64,000 nt of DNA from an uncultured Clostridia bacterium (lineage in GTDB: Bacteria; Bacillota; Clostridia; Oscillospirales; Ruminococcaceae). How positions within the stretch are numbered: position 1 is the stretch's first letter; the number at the start of each line of letters is the position of its first letter. Below are positions 1 to 9,160 of the stretch, in pieces. The notes beneath the pieces were generated by a model. That model made no database searches. It saw nothing but the letters and a program-made list of their open reading frames with translations, and was not told the DNA's origin. Where the stretch lies: positions 1 through 64,000 of the forward strand of contig CANQVE010000005.1 in assembly GCA_947627205.1 (NCBI GenBank). The letters run 5' to 3'. A program made the position numbers and the translations under genes.

Positions 1-1300
1 AAAGCCCCCGCAAACGCGTCAGCAAGCGCTAAAGGGTGCGGGGAAAACAAGAGTTTTCCCCGCATTGCCTTTTCAAATGCTTGCATTTGAAAAGGCAATC
101 CTAAAAGAGGTTTTGAGCGTGGAACAACCTCGAAAATGAATTTGCTTTTGAGCGGGAAAGATGTTCCCTATAATAATTTAAAAGTGATGAATGAGCGTAC
201 TGCCTTTCGGCTGTTACTGAATACTGTACCTTGTCAACTGTCAACTGTCAACAGGGGTTCGGGGGCGAAGCCCCCGAGGCAGGGCGCGGGGCGCGCCGGC
301 GCCCCGAACTTTCCCCCTTTCCCCTCGGGAAAGGGGGGCAGGGGGATAGGGCGAATAAAGGCTATTGAGGAAAATACCGTTTGAGAAGAACAACAAATGG
401 GGTTTTGTACGTCTTGTTCGGAAAACAGCGATTGAGAAGAACAACTTTAATACAAGCGGAGCGGATCTTCTTTCCCGCTCAAAGGTTTTTTCATGCTGAA
501 TGTACTTCCCCGCTCAAAACCTCTTTGAGGATTGCCGTTTTAAAAACACGGTTTTTAAAACGGCAATGCGGGGAAAACTCTTGTTTTCCCCGCACCCTTT
601 AGCGCCTTTGAAGCTGATTGCGGGGGCTTTGCCCCCGCACCCCCACCAAAGGGCGCAATGCGCCCTTTGGAAACCCAAATACCGCGCCTTACGGCGCGGT
701 CGGATAGCGGAAACGCTGTTCTCCGCTCAATACAACTTTTACTTTACACTGTACACAGCGTTGTACGCGAAGCGTTCAATGCGTTCAATGTCAACTGTCA
801 ACAGGGGTTCGGGGGCGAAGCCCCCGAGGCAGGGCGCGGGGCGCTCCGGCGCCCCGAACTTTCCCCCTTTCCCCTCGGGAAAGGGGGCAGGGGGATAGGG
901 CGAGAGAGCGTTATTTAGAAAAACAACTTTTAAAAAGGACAACAAATGGGTTTTACCCTCTTGCTTTCCCGCATTATGGTAAATTCATTTTTTAAGTTAT
1001 TTCCCGCTCAAAACCACTTTGTAGGATTGCCGTTTCAAAGCACGGCTTTGAAACGGCAATGCGGGGAAAACTCTTGTTTTCCCCGCACCCTTTAGCGCTA
1101 TTTGGCGAAGTTTCGCGGCTTCGCCGCGACCAGAGGGCAAAAATTTTTTGAAAAAAATTTTTGCCCTCTGGACTCCCTTTTCAAAAAACTTTCGTGCGCC
1201 GCCCGTTAAGCAGTTTTAAATGGAAAAGTGCTTTGCCGCTCAAAACTTATTCTAGCCCCTTGCATTCTTTCCTTGCGTTCTTCCCTGCACATTTCGTACA
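1..1300. repeat. Gene-free mosaic of palindromic intergenic repeats
   Basis: No convincing gene is seen; the open frames here are GC-rich palindromes. Module A (for example 31-112, 505-600 and 1005-1100) pairs a ggggaaaac/gttttcccc hairpin with a second hairpin of the type TTGCCTTTTCAAA...TTTGAAAAGGCAA. Module B occurs twice almost identically (241-352 and 791-902). It begins with tcaactgtcaacaggggttc and contains three GC hairpins. Module C (1111-1202) has a long A/T palindrome flanked by CCAGAGGGC/GCCCTCTGG and a TTCGCGGC hairpin. Copies or halves of the same modules recur near 13.3, 13.8, 27.4, 38.7 and 41.5 kb. Confidence 0.8.
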
Positions 1301-1418
1301 AAAAATCGCAGTGAAATTTGGCTAAAAAGTTAATTTACAAATCGTTAAAATTAACTTAAAATATAATTACATACTACTTAAATATTATTTAGCGCAAATT
1401 CCCCGAAAGGAAACCGCC

Positions 1419-2435
1419 ATGATAAAAAAGAACGTTACAATGAGCGATATCGCGAATGCAATGAACATAAGCACGGTGTCAGTGTCCAAAGCGCTCGGAA
1501 ACCGAGAGGGCGTAAGTGATGAGCTTCGCGAAAAAATAAAACGCAAGGCGCATGAAATGGGGTACAGCATGAACACAGGCTCGCGTTCCCCGAAAGACGG
1601 CTTTACCCACAATATTGCCATAATCGCTCCGAAAAACTTTATAAACGAGCCCTCGGCATTCTATTGGACTATTTATAAGCACATTGTCGAGCTTTTACAG
1701 CAGGAAAACTATTACGGTATGCTGGAGGTAGTAAACGACAGCCCCGATCTTCCGAGGGAAATGCCCAACTCCATTTCCGACAAAAAAGCGGACGGTCTTA
1801 TTCTGCTCGGACAGTTTTCCGAAAGCTATATTGACAAACTGCTTCAGTTTTATGTTCCTACCGTTTTTATCGAATATTACGGCAACCGCGAAAATGCGGA
1901 GATCGTACTTTCCGACAGCTTTTTCGGGAGCTATCAGCTCACCTCTTATGTCATTTCAAACGGTCACAAAAAGTTAGGCTTTCTGGGGAGCGCAGAGGGC
2001 TCGCCTTTTGTACGCGACAGGTTTCTCGGATTTTACAAGGCTCTCCTTGAAAAAAATATACCGCTCCGCGACGAATGGATAATACGCGACAGAAACAGCT
2101 CGGGCGAGCTTTATAAGACGTTTTCTCTGCCCGAAGAGCTTCCCTCGGCGTTTGTGTGCTCTTGCGACGAGAGCGCTTTTAACCTTATAAATCAGCTCCG
2201 CGGGGAGGGGTGCGTTGTGCCGAGGGATATTTCAATTACGGGCTATGACAATCAGATATATTCGACAATGACTACTCCTCACCTGACGACCGTTGATATA
2301 AACTGCGTCAAAATGGCAAAAGAAGCAGTAGATATGATCCTCAAAAAGATACACGACAAGAATTACTTCCGCGGAAGAACTCTCATTACGGGGAAACTTG
2401 TTATCCGCGACAGCGTTAAAAATCTCTATGAATAA
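1419..2435 (+). CDS. LacI/GalR-family transcriptional regulator
   Basis: A 338-residue protein with the standard LacI layout. An N-terminal helix-turn-helix and hinge (residues about 5-55, including TMSDIANAMNISTVSVSKAL) precede a periplasmic-binding-protein-like effector domain to the C-terminus, with the typical DISITGYDNQ segment. The family binds palindromic operators and releases or grips DNA on binding a sugar or nucleoside. The ATG follows a GAAAGGAAA ribosome binding site. No metabolic operon is adjacent: the gene is bounded upstream by repeats and downstream by the rpsO promoter, so the regulated genes and ligand cannot be inferred. Length and motifs are ordinary for the family. Confidence 0.92.
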   Translation: MIKKNVTMSDIANAMNISTVSVSKALGNREGVSDELREKIKRKAHEMGYSMNTGSRSPKDGFTHNIAIIAPKNFINEPSAFYWTIYKHIVELLQQENYYGMLEVVNDSPDLPREMPNSISDKKADGLILLGQFSESYIDKLLQFYVPTVFIEYYGNRENAEIVLSDSFFGSYQLTSYVISNGHKKLGFLGSAEGSPFVRDRFLGFYKALLEKNIPLRDEWIIRDRNSSGELYKTFSLPEELPSAFVCSCDESAFNLINQLRGEGCVVPRDISITGYDNQIYSTMTTPHLTTVDINCVKMAKEAVDMILKKIHDKNYFRGRTLITGKLVIRDSVKNLYE

Positions 2436-2477
2436 GGCTGTGTAAATAATTATTTTTAAAAAAAGTTTAAAAAGTAC

Positions 2478-2506
2478 TTTACAAAAGCCGATTTATGTGC
2501 TATAAT
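2478..2506 (+). promoter_or_regulatory. rpsO promoter
   Basis: TTTACA at 2478-2483 and TATAAT at 2501-2506 are separated by 17 bp, a strong vegetative sigma-A type promoter. It lies about 130 bp ahead of rpsO. Confidence 0.8.
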
Positions 2507-2512
2507 AACTTT

Positions 2513-2634
2513 GTTATGCGTGGGAAAGGCCCGCGCAGCAGTTCCGTTTTCACGGATCGCGGAAAATGCTCATTTTGAGAAACACCGGTTCCCCTTGCTG
2601 TGATCTCGGAAATAATTTTAAAGAGGTGTAAATT
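2513..2634 (+). promoter_or_regulatory. Structured rpsO 5' leader (possible S15 autoregulatory site)
   Basis: The leader between the promoter and rpsO holds a GC-rich hairpin, GCGTGGG(AAAGG)CCCGCGC at about 2518-2536, and a second smaller hairpin CCGT-TTTC-ACGG. Many bacteria let ribosomal protein S15 repress its own mRNA by binding a structured leader, although the structures differ between phyla. Autoregulation here is inferred from position and folding only. Confidence 0.4.
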
Positions 2635-2901
2635 ATGCTCAGAAAAGAAGAAAAAACCGCAGTCATCGAAGCAAACAGACTGCACGAAAACGACACGGGT
2701 TCGCCCGAAGTTCAGATCGCTATCCTTACAAAGAGGATCGACGAACTTACAGAACACATTAAGGTCCACAAAAAGGACCACCACTCTACCAGAGGTCTTC
2801 TGAAAATGGTAGGTCACAGAAGAAATCTTCTCGCTTATCTCCAGAAGAAAGATATCGAAAGATACCGTGCTATTGTCGCAAAGCTGGGACTGAGAAAGTA
2901 A
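2635..2901 (+). CDS. rpsO: 30S ribosomal protein S15
   Basis: An 88-residue protein of exactly the usual S15 length with the conserved blocks [14 protein letters not shown] and [11 protein letters not shown], followed by [13 protein letters not shown]15 binds the central domain of 16S rRNA early in 30S assembly. The ATG is preceded by AAAGAGGTG. It is followed by pnp, the same rpsO-pnp order found in many bacteria, with a hairpin-rich spacer of 166 bp. Its own leader may be an S15-binding regulatory site. Confidence 0.98.
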   Translation: MLRKEEKTAVIEANRLHENDTGSPEVQIAILTKRIDELTEHIKVHKKDHHSTRGLLKMVGHRRNLLAYLQKKDIERYRAIVAKLGLRK

Positions 2902-2910
2902 GAAACGAAG

Positions 2911-2955
2911 CAAGCATTGGTAGTTGTTCAATTTTTGAACAGCTACTGATGTTTG
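2911..2955 (+). terminator. rpsO-distal hairpin (terminator or attenuator)
   Basis: A 21-bp stem including G-T pairs (2911-2931 with 2935-2955) closes on a 3-nt loop, followed by TTTGTATTC. It sits directly after the rpsO stop and could partly terminate or stabilise the rpsO message before pnp. Confidence 0.55.
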
Positions 2956-2974
2956 TTTGTATTCTTAACGTGAT

Positions 2975-3037
2975 CGGGTGGAGCAATAAATTGAGTTTGT
3001 GCAGAGCCGCAAATTGAATTTATTGCAGTTCCGCCCG
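2975..3037 (+). promoter_or_regulatory. Long stem-loop in the pnp leader (RNase III-like substrate)
   Basis: Bases 2975-3001 pair with 3008-3037 to form about 26 base pairs with a 3-nt bulge and a hexanucleotide loop, ending 30 bp before the pnp ATG. In Escherichia coli, a double-stranded pnp leader is cut by RNase III and then used by PNPase for autoregulation. The similar position and size here suggest an analogous control, which is inference. Confidence 0.55.
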
Positions 3038-3067
3038 AAAAATTTCAATGAAAGGAAAAAAAGGGCA

Positions 3068-5191
3068 ATGTTTGAAAATTACAAAGTATTTAAAACAATG
3101 TTTGCGGGCAGAGAAATAAAAGTCGAAACAGGAAAAGTCTGCGGTCTTGCAAACGGCTCATGCTGGGTAACATACGGCGAAACAGTCGTTATGGTAAACG
3201 TAACGGCTTCTCCCAAGCCCCGCGAGGGCGTCGATTTCTTCCCTCTCGCAGTTGACTATGAGGAAAAACTTTATTCTGTAGGAAAAATTCCGGGCGGATT
3301 TTTAAAGCGCGAGGGCAGACCGAGCGAAAAGGCTATTCTGACTTCCCGCGTTGTAGACCGTCCTATGCGTCCGCTTTTCCCGAAAGATATGAGAAACGAC
3401 GTCGCTATTACCATGACGGTTTTGTCGGTTGATCCCGACTGCTCGCCCGAAATAATGGGCATGATAGGCGCGTCTATTGCCGTTTCAATTTCCGACGTTC
3501 CTTGGAACGGTCCTATCGGAGGAATTTCCGTAGGTCTTGTAGACGGAGAAATTGTTCTCATGCCCGACGCTGAACAGCGCAACAAGAGCGACCTCAATCT
3601 TACGGTAGCTTCTTCGGAAAAGAAAGTCGTTATGATCGAGGCAGGCGCAAACGAAGTTGACGACGACACCATGTTCAAGGCAATTATGGCAGGTCATGAG
3701 GAAATAGTAAAGAGCCTCATTCCGTTTATAAAGGACATTCAGGCGCAGATCGGAAAGCCGAAGTTCTCGTTTGAGAGCATGGAAGTAGACCACGATATGT
3801 ATGACGCTATATCCGAGTTTGCTATTGAAAAAGTGCGCTATGCAATGGACACCGACGACAAGAATATCCGCGAGGAGCGTCTTCAGCCTATATACGCCGA
3901 AGTTCACGAAAAGTTTGACGAGGTATATCCCGAGCAAACAGCGATGATCGACGAGTGCATGTACAAGCTCCAGAAATTTGTTGTACGCCGCTGGCTTCTT
4001 GACGACGGAAAGCGCGTTGACGGAAGAAAGCTCGATGAGATACGTCCGCTTGCCGCAGAAGTTGCGGTATTGCCGAGAGTTCACGGCTCGGGAATTTTCA
4101 CGCGCGGACAGACGCAGGTCATGACGGTTTGCACACTTGGCCCCGTTTCCGACAGCCAGAAGCTCGAAGGTCTTGACGAAGAAGAGGGAAAGCGCTATAT
4201 GCATCACTACAACTTCCCGTCATATTCTGTCGGCGAGACAAAGGCTTCGCGCGGTCCGGGCAGACGCGAGATAGGTCACGGAGCGCTTGCGGAAAGAGCA
4301 TTGCTCCCCGTTATCCCGTCGGTAGAAGAATTCCCGTATGCGATAAGACTTGTTTCGGAAGTCCTTTCTTCCAACGGCTCGACATCGCAAGGCTCGGTAT
4401 GCGGTTCGACGCTTGCCCTTATGGACGCGGGCGTTCCGATAAAGAAGCCTGTTGCGGGTATTTCCTGCGGACTTATAACCGAGGGCGACCGCTGGATGAC
4501 AATGGTAGATATCCAGGGCGTTGAGGACTTCTTCGGCGATATGGATTTCAAGGTTGCGGGTACTCATGACGGTATAACCGCTATTCAGATGGATTTGAAG
4601 ATCGACGGTCTTACTCCCGAAATAATCAAGAACGCATTTGAAAAGACGCACAAGGCGCGCGATTATATACTTGACGAGGTTATGCTCAAGGCTATTGACA
4701 AGCCGCGCGAGACTGTCGGAAAGTATGCTCCGAAGATGCTCACAACGAAAGTTCCCGTTGACAAGATAAGCGAAGTCATCGGAAAGGGCGGAAAGGTAAT
4801 TCAGAAGCTCTGTGCCGACTTTGAGGTCAAGATCGACGTTGACGAGGACGGAAACGTATTTATCTGCGGTGCGGATCTTGCAAAGGCAAACGCTTGCGTT
4901 CAGGTAATTTCAACTATCGTAAATCCTCCCGAGATAGGCGCTATCTACAAGGGAAAGGTCGTAAAGATCATGAGCTTCGGAGCTTTTGTTGAGATAGCTC
5001 CCGGCAAGGATGGAATGGTACACATCTCAAAACTTGAAAACCACCGTGTTGAAAAGGTAGAGGATGTTGTTTCCGTTGGTGATGAGATCATCGTAAAGGT
5101 TATGGAGATAGACAATCAAGGCCGTATCAACCTTTCGAGAAAAGACGCACTCGCCGATATCGAAGCAAAGAAGAAACAGCAGAACGGCTAA
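3068..5191 (+). CDS. pnp: Polyribonucleotide nucleotidyltransferase (PNPase)
   Basis: A 707-residue protein from the ATG at 3068, which follows an AAAGGAAAA site. An upstream GTG at 2999 lies inside the leader hairpin and is rejected. The order is RNase PH domain 1, the helical linker, RNase PH domain 2, then KH (VIGKGGKVIQKL, about residue 570) and S1 (GAIYKGKVVKIMSFGAFVEI) RNA-binding domains. The enzyme degrades RNA 3' to 5' by phosphorolysis and can also add tails. The second RNase PH core keeps FTRGQTQV and the phosphate-binding SSNGSTSQGS. The gene follows rpsO and probably shares its transcript. Confidence 0.98.
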   Translation: MFENYKVFKTMFAGREIKVETGKVCGLANGSCWVTYGETVVMVNVTASPKPREGVDFFPLAVDYEEKLYSVGKIPGGFLKREGRPSEKAILTSRVVDRPMRPLFPKDMRNDVAITMTVLSVDPDCSPEIMGMIGASIAVSISDVPWNGPIGGISVGLVDGEIVLMPDAEQRNKSDLNLTVASSEKKVVMIEAGANEVDDDTMFKAIMAGHEEIVKSLIPFIKDIQAQIGKPKFSFESMEVDHDMYDAISEFAIEKVRYAMDTDDKNIREERLQPIYAEVHEKFDEVYPEQTAMIDECMYKLQKFVVRRWLLDDGKRVDGRKLDEIRPLAAEVAVLPRVHGSGIFTRGQTQVMTVCTLGPVSDSQKLEGLDEEEGKRYMHHYNFPSYSVGETKASRGPGRREIGHGALAERALLPVIPSVEEFPYAIRLVSEVLSSNGSTSQGSVCGSTLALMDAGVPIKKPVAGISCGLITEGDRWMTMVDIQGVEDFFGDMDFKVAGTHDGITAIQMDLKIDGLTPEIIKNAFEKTHKARDYILDEVMLKAIDKPRETVGKYAPKMLTTKVPVDKISEVIGKGGKVIQKLCADFEVKIDVDEDGNVFICGADLAKANACVQVISTIVNPPEIGAIYKGKVVKIMSFGAFVEIAPGKDGMVHISKLENHRVEKVEDVVSVGDEIIVKVMEIDNQGRINLSRKDALADIEAKKKQQNG

Positions 5192-5237
5192 AGACAACAA
5201 GGGGAAAACCCATCTAGAAGCTAGAGTTTTAGAGGAT

Positions 5238-5268
5238 AGAGGCTAGAATTTAAGTCTAGCCTCTTTTT
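5238..5268. terminator. pnp terminator built from the AGAGGCTAGA repeat
   Basis: AGAGGCTAGA (5238-5247) and its exact inverse (5255-5264) form a 10-bp stem with a 7-nt loop followed by TTTTCT. This is one of many places where the heptamer repeat family forms the terminator. Confidence 0.8.
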
Positions 5269-5435
5269 CTATTTATTCACGTTATATTCGGCGACCAATT
5301 TTTTGACTATTACTGACTACTGTACCCTGTCAACTGTCAACAGCGGTTGCGGGGCGCTGGCGCGCCCCTGTTAGAAATTTAAGGGGGAAATTTATTTTTC
5401 CCCCTTTGTTTGTATTATAATTTCTCTCGTAAATC

Positions 5436-6485
5436 TTACGACATGAGTTTCTTTTCCATTTCGGGCGGGTTGTTCGAATATTCGAGCGCCGTCTGATAGG
5501 AGATCTTTCCCGCGCTGTACAACTTTGCGAGAGCGTCGATAAGAGTCTGCATTCCCTGCTGAGAAGCGCCCTGCATGGTGGTTTCCATTTGCGCTATCTT
5601 GTTTCCGCGTATGAGGTTCCTTATTGCGTCGGATCCGAGCATTATCTCGTCGCATGCAACTCTGCCCTTGCCGTTTGAGGTAGGTATAAGAAGCTGAGCT
5701 ATAACGCCCTGGATCATGTTCGCGACCTGTGTTCTTACTTGCTCTTTCGCATCAGCGGGGCAGACGTCTATGATACGGTCGATAGTCTGTGCAGCGGACG
5801 AGGTATGGAGCGTTCCGAATACAAGGTGTCCCGTTTCTGCGGCGGTAAGAGCAAGAGAAATTGTTTCGTAGTCTCTCATCTCACCGATAAGTATAACGTC
5901 GGGATCCTCACGAAGCGCACTTCTAAGCGCGTCGGAGAAGCTGGTGACGTCGCGTCCGATCTCACGCTGATGTACGGTCGCTTTACCCTGGGTATAGCGG
6001 TATTCTATAGGATCCTCTATTGTGATTATATGACAAGCACGAGTCATGTTTATGTGCTGTATCATCGCGGCAAGAGTCGTGGATTTTCCCGCACCCGTAG
6101 GTCCTGTAACAAGGATAAGTCCCTTGCGCTTTTTGGCAAGTTCAAGCAGTATAGGCGGAAGTCCGAGTTCGTCGAGCGAGGGTATCTCCTCGTTCAGCAG
6201 ACGTATCGAACAAGCGAGCTTTCCGCTCTGGTGGAATACGTTTACACGCTGACGCGCGCCGTTTTTAAGCTCAAAGCTGAAGTCAACGTCTTTTCCCTTT
6301 GCAAGTATCTGTTCCTGTTCGGGAGTAAGGATAGACATAATTGTGCGGTGAACGACCTGATCGGACAGATCCTGATAAGGTCTCAGCTCGCCGTGTACTC
6401 TTATTACGGTAGGCAAACCGACAGAAAGGTGGATATCCGAAGCCTTCATTTCGCGCGCCTGCATGATAAAATCTTCAAACGTCAT
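5436..6485 (-). CDS. pilT: PilT-type twitching-motility/retraction ATPase
   Basis: A 349-residue hexameric secretion ATPase. The N-terminal PAS-like domain has ASDIHLSVGLPTVIRVHG. The core has Walker A GPTGAGKST (about residue 127-135), the Asp box HIITIEDPIEYRY, Walker B DVILIGEMRD and the His box GHLVFGTLHTSSA. Members power retraction of type IV pili at the inner face of the membrane. No pilin, PilB, PilC or PilD gene is nearby, so its partners must lie elsewhere if present. A 17-bp-spaced TTTACA/TATAAT promoter on this strand lies about 90 bp upstream. The length is normal. Confidence 0.9.
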   Translation of the reverse strand: MTFEDFIMQAREMKASDIHLSVGLPTVIRVHGELRPYQDLSDQVVHRTIMSILTPEQEQILAKGKDVDFSFELKNGARQRVNVFHQSGKLACSIRLLNEEIPSLDELGLPPILLELAKKRKGLILVTGPTGAGKSTTLAAMIQHINMTRACHIITIEDPIEYRYTQGKATVHQREIGRDVTSFSDALRSALREDPDVILIGEMRDYETISLALTAAETGHLVFGTLHTSSAAQTIDRIIDVCPADAKEQVRTQVANMIQGVIAQLLIPTSNGKGRVACDEIMLGSDAIRNLIRGNKIAQMETTMQGASQQGMQTLIDALAKLYSAGKISYQTALEYSNNPPEMEKKLMS

Positions 6486-6573
6486 AGCAAAATCTCCTTA
6501 GATCGTTAATTACTCCCGAATTGACCGAAACGCAAGTTACGTTCAGTTTCGGATCTTCATTTATACACATTAC

Positions 6574-6602
6574 ATTATAACATATTATTTTTAAATTGTA
6601 AA
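6574..6602 (-). promoter_or_regulatory. pilT promoter
   Basis: On the minus strand, TTTACA (complement of 6597-6602) and TATAAT (complement of 6574-6579) are 17 bp apart, pointing into the pilT-type gene. Confidence 0.75.
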
Positions 6603-6684
6603 GAGCTTTATTAAAATTTTTTGAGCATAATTTTTCGTTCATTTTACGGCAGTTAAACATGATAATAATTTCAAAACATAATTT

Positions 6685-7395
6685 TTATGCATTATCAAAA
6701 TTTATTCCCGTTATTCTGTACAATTCCCCGACCTTTTCAAACGTTATGCGAAGTGTTCCCGAATTGTCGCCTGCGGTAATGCCCCGGCCGTCAAGCTCAA
6801 AAGAATAGCCGTTCTGGTGTAAAAATCCCGCGCAGAGAAGCCTGTGGTCGCAGTAAAACGAGCCTATTATCTCGACCGTCTGATTTGCGATTTCAATAAG
6901 CGGTGCAGGTTCAAATATTTCATCGGGAAGCCCGTTTATCTGAACGAAAAGCGCTCCGCCCTCATACGGACAGCGGTAATAACAGACGTTGTTCTCCGCC
7001 GCTCCTACCGTTACCATTGAGAGGTTGTGACCGCTGTGCAATTCGTCGAGCGTGAATTTTTCAAAGTATATCTCCGCGCAGCCGGGCAGGTTTCGTTTTG
7101 CGCGTCGAGCAGGAGCAAAAGCGTTTTCGGGAAGTCCGCTTTCGTTTACCGCCCAGCCCCAGAGCCATGTGTTTGAACGGTAGTCCTCCGAGCCAATTAT
7201 CCCGCAGTCAAACGTCTTTTTGCCAAAAGAGATAAGTCGTTCTTTAACGTCAACGTGCCAGCCGCTGTTTCCTATAACGAGCTTTCCCATGCGTTTCTGA
7301 CGGTAAATTGCGTTTCCTGCTGAAAGCGACAAAAGGCTTAAAAAATCGCTTTTGTCAAAGTCAGCGGGAGTTGTAAGTATGCTGATATTTTTCAT
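6685..7395 (-). CDS. Uncharacterised cytosolic protein
   Basis: A 236-residue soluble protein without signal peptide or membrane segment. I do not recognise the family with certainty. The central block SNTWLWGWAVNESGLPE resembles the tryptophan-rich WxWAWxN blocks of small uncharacterised DUF families such as DUF6882, and the C-terminal third looks beta-rich. The start is supported by an AGGAGCTATCG site. It is a single gene between the pilT-type gene and a divergent FAD protein. No function should be assigned. Confidence 0.75.
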   Translation of the reverse strand: MKNISILTTPADFDKSDFLSLLSLSAGNAIYRQKRMGKLVIGNSGWHVDVKERLISFGKKTFDCGIIGSEDYRSNTWLWGWAVNESGLPENAFAPARRAKRNLPGCAEIYFEKFTLDELHSGHNLSMVTVGAAENNVCYYRCPYEGGALFVQINGLPDEIFEPAPLIEIANQTVEIIGSFYCDHRLLCAGFLHQNGYSFELDGRGITAGDNSGTLRITFEKVGELYRITGINFDNA

Positions 7396-7706
7396 CGATA
7401 GCTCCTTTATTTAATTTCGTCAATTATCATTGTATCACAATTTTCCCCGAATTTCAACATCACTTATATTTTTTTCAAAAAATAATGACAAGCCCATGAA
7501 AATATGATATAATAAAAAAGTGTGATAATAATGTTTAATTCAGCAAACCACCTTTCCTCTTAAACTCTAACCTCTAGCTTCTTTCTCTGAAAACCAAGTA
7601 ACTTTATCTCTCAAAAGTTCCTCGAAATTCTTACCTCTTACCTCTTACCTCTGTGAAACAAGGTTAGATTTAAAAGATGTTATATTAGACAAATAAGGAG
7701 ATAATT
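7396..7706. other. Intergenic region with repeats and a promoter
   Basis: Between divergent genes. It contains a run of the pyrimidine-rich heptamer family (ctcttacctcttacctct and variants, about 7555-7655) and a promoter at 7485-7513. No gene is seen. Confidence 0.7.
7485..7513 (+). promoter_or_regulatory. Likely promoter of the FAD-protein gene
   Basis: ATGACA at 7485-7490, a 17-bp spacer and TATAAT at 7508-7513. The transcript would carry a leader of about 190 nt including heptamer repeats. Confidence 0.5.
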
Positions 7707-9107
7707 ATGAAGTATGATGTTCTAATAGTGGGCGCCGGTCCGTCGGGAATTTTTACCGCCATTGAAATGCTTAGGAATAATTCCAAAAAGAAGATACTTA
7801 TTGTTGAAAAGGGAGAAGCCGTTGAAAACAGGAGCTGTCCTAAATCCCAAACAAGAAAATGCATGAACTGCAAGCCCTATTGTCATATAACAACGGGCTT
7901 TTCGGGCGCGGGCGCGTTTTCCGACGGAAAGCTGTCGCTCTCCTGCGAGGTCGGCGGGACATTGCCCGAGCTTATAGGCGAGCAGAAAGCGCAGGAGACC
8001 ATTGACTATACCGATAAAATCTATCTTGAATTCGGCGCGGATACGCGGGTAGAGGGCGTTTCAGATCCCGAAAAGATAAGAGCCATTCGCAAAAAGGCAA
8101 TAAACGCGAATTTAAAGCTCGTTGACTGCCCGATAAGACACCTAGGAACGGAAATGGCTCATGGGCTTTATCAGCGCATTGAAGAATATCTTCTGAAAAA
8201 CGGCGTTGATATAATGTTCAGAACCGAGTGCGTCGATATTATAATTGAGGACGGTATATGCAAGGGTGCCGTTATCCGCGAAAGAAACGCTTCCGAGCAA
8301 ACGGTATCTGCCGAACATACCGTTATTGCCACAGGACGAAAAGGCGCAGATTGGCTCGAAAGGATCTGCGTTGAACACAGCATAGCCCACAGCCCCGGAA
8401 CGGTCGATATAGGCGTAAGGGTGGAAGTAAGAAGCGAGATAATGGAGGAAGTAAACGACGTTCTCTATGAAAGCAAGCTCATCGGTTATCCCCAGCCTTT
8501 CAGAAACAAGGTCCGCACATTCTGCCAGAACCCCGGCGGTTTTGTCGCGCAGGAAAACTATGACAACGGGCTTGCGGTAGTGAATGGTCACTCGTTTAAA
8601 GGACTGAAAAGCGACAACACAAACCTTGCAATTCTTTGTTCCCACAATTTCAGCACTCCTTTCAATCAGCCTATAGAATACGCCAAAAAGGTCGGAGAGC
8701 TTACAAATATGCTCGGAGCGGGACATATCCTTGTCCAGCGTTACGGCGATATTCTTGACGGAAAGAGAACGTGGGAAAAAGAGCTTTCGTTTTCAAACGT
8801 AAAGCCGACGCTTCCCGATGCGGTGGCGGGGGATATAACGGCGGCCGTTCCGTATAGGACGATGACGAATATTATAAATTTCATAAAGTCGGTAGATGAT
8901 GTTGTACCCGGATTTGCGAGCAGGGAAACGCTCTTGTATTCGCCCGAGCTTAAATTCTATTCCAACCGCGTTAAAATGGACGAACATTTAAATACGAACA
9001 TAGGCGGGCTTCACTGTCTGGGCGATTCGAGCGGATGGACAAGAGGACTGATGATGGCGTCTATAATGGGCGTTTTAATGGGCAGGGAGCTTTCAGGTTG
9101 CCGATAA
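7707..9107 (+). CDS. FAD/NAD(P)-binding oxidoreductase (COG2509-like)
   Basis: A 466-residue flavoprotein. The N-terminus has the dinucleotide-binding fold VLIVGAGPSGIFTAIEM, followed by a Cys-rich stretch (CPKSQTRKCMNCKPYC, residues about 44-59) and GFSGAGAFSDGKLSL. The C-terminus has the second flavin contact region GGLHCLGDSSGWTRGLMMA. This pattern matches the uncharacterised FAD-dependent dehydrogenases of COG2509, whose substrate is unknown. The cysteine cluster could hold a metal or Fe-S centre, which is inference. The ATG follows ATAAGGAGATA. Confidence 0.85.
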   Translation: MKYDVLIVGAGPSGIFTAIEMLRNNSKKKILIVEKGEAVENRSCPKSQTRKCMNCKPYCHITTGFSGAGAFSDGKLSLSCEVGGTLPELIGEQKAQETIDYTDKIYLEFGADTRVEGVSDPEKIRAIRKKAINANLKLVDCPIRHLGTEMAHGLYQRIEEYLLKNGVDIMFRTECVDIIIEDGICKGAVIRERNASEQTVSAEHTVIATGRKGADWLERICVEHSIAHSPGTVDIGVRVEVRSEIMEEVNDVLYESKLIGYPQPFRNKVRTFCQNPGGFVAQENYDNGLAVVNGHSFKGLKSDNTNLAILCSHNFSTPFNQPIEYAKKVGELTNMLGAGHILVQRYGDILDGKRTWEKELSFSNVKPTLPDAVAGDITAAVPYRTMTNIINFIKSVDDVVPGFASRETLLYSPELKFYSNRVKMDEHLNTNIGGLHCLGDSSGWTRGLMMASIMGVLMGRELSGCR

Positions 9108-9160
9108 AGCCTGATACCTAGATTATTATACTCTATGATTTATTGACAGAAAGGAAGTTT

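Noticed and set aside
136-945. Several open frames in the first kilobase
   Set aside because: They are translations of palindromic GC modules, and matching frames arise on both strands of each repeat copy.
2999-3067. GTG start extending PNPase by 23 residues
   Set aside because: The GTG lies inside the leader stem-loop, and the ATG at 3068 gives the normal PNPase N-terminus.
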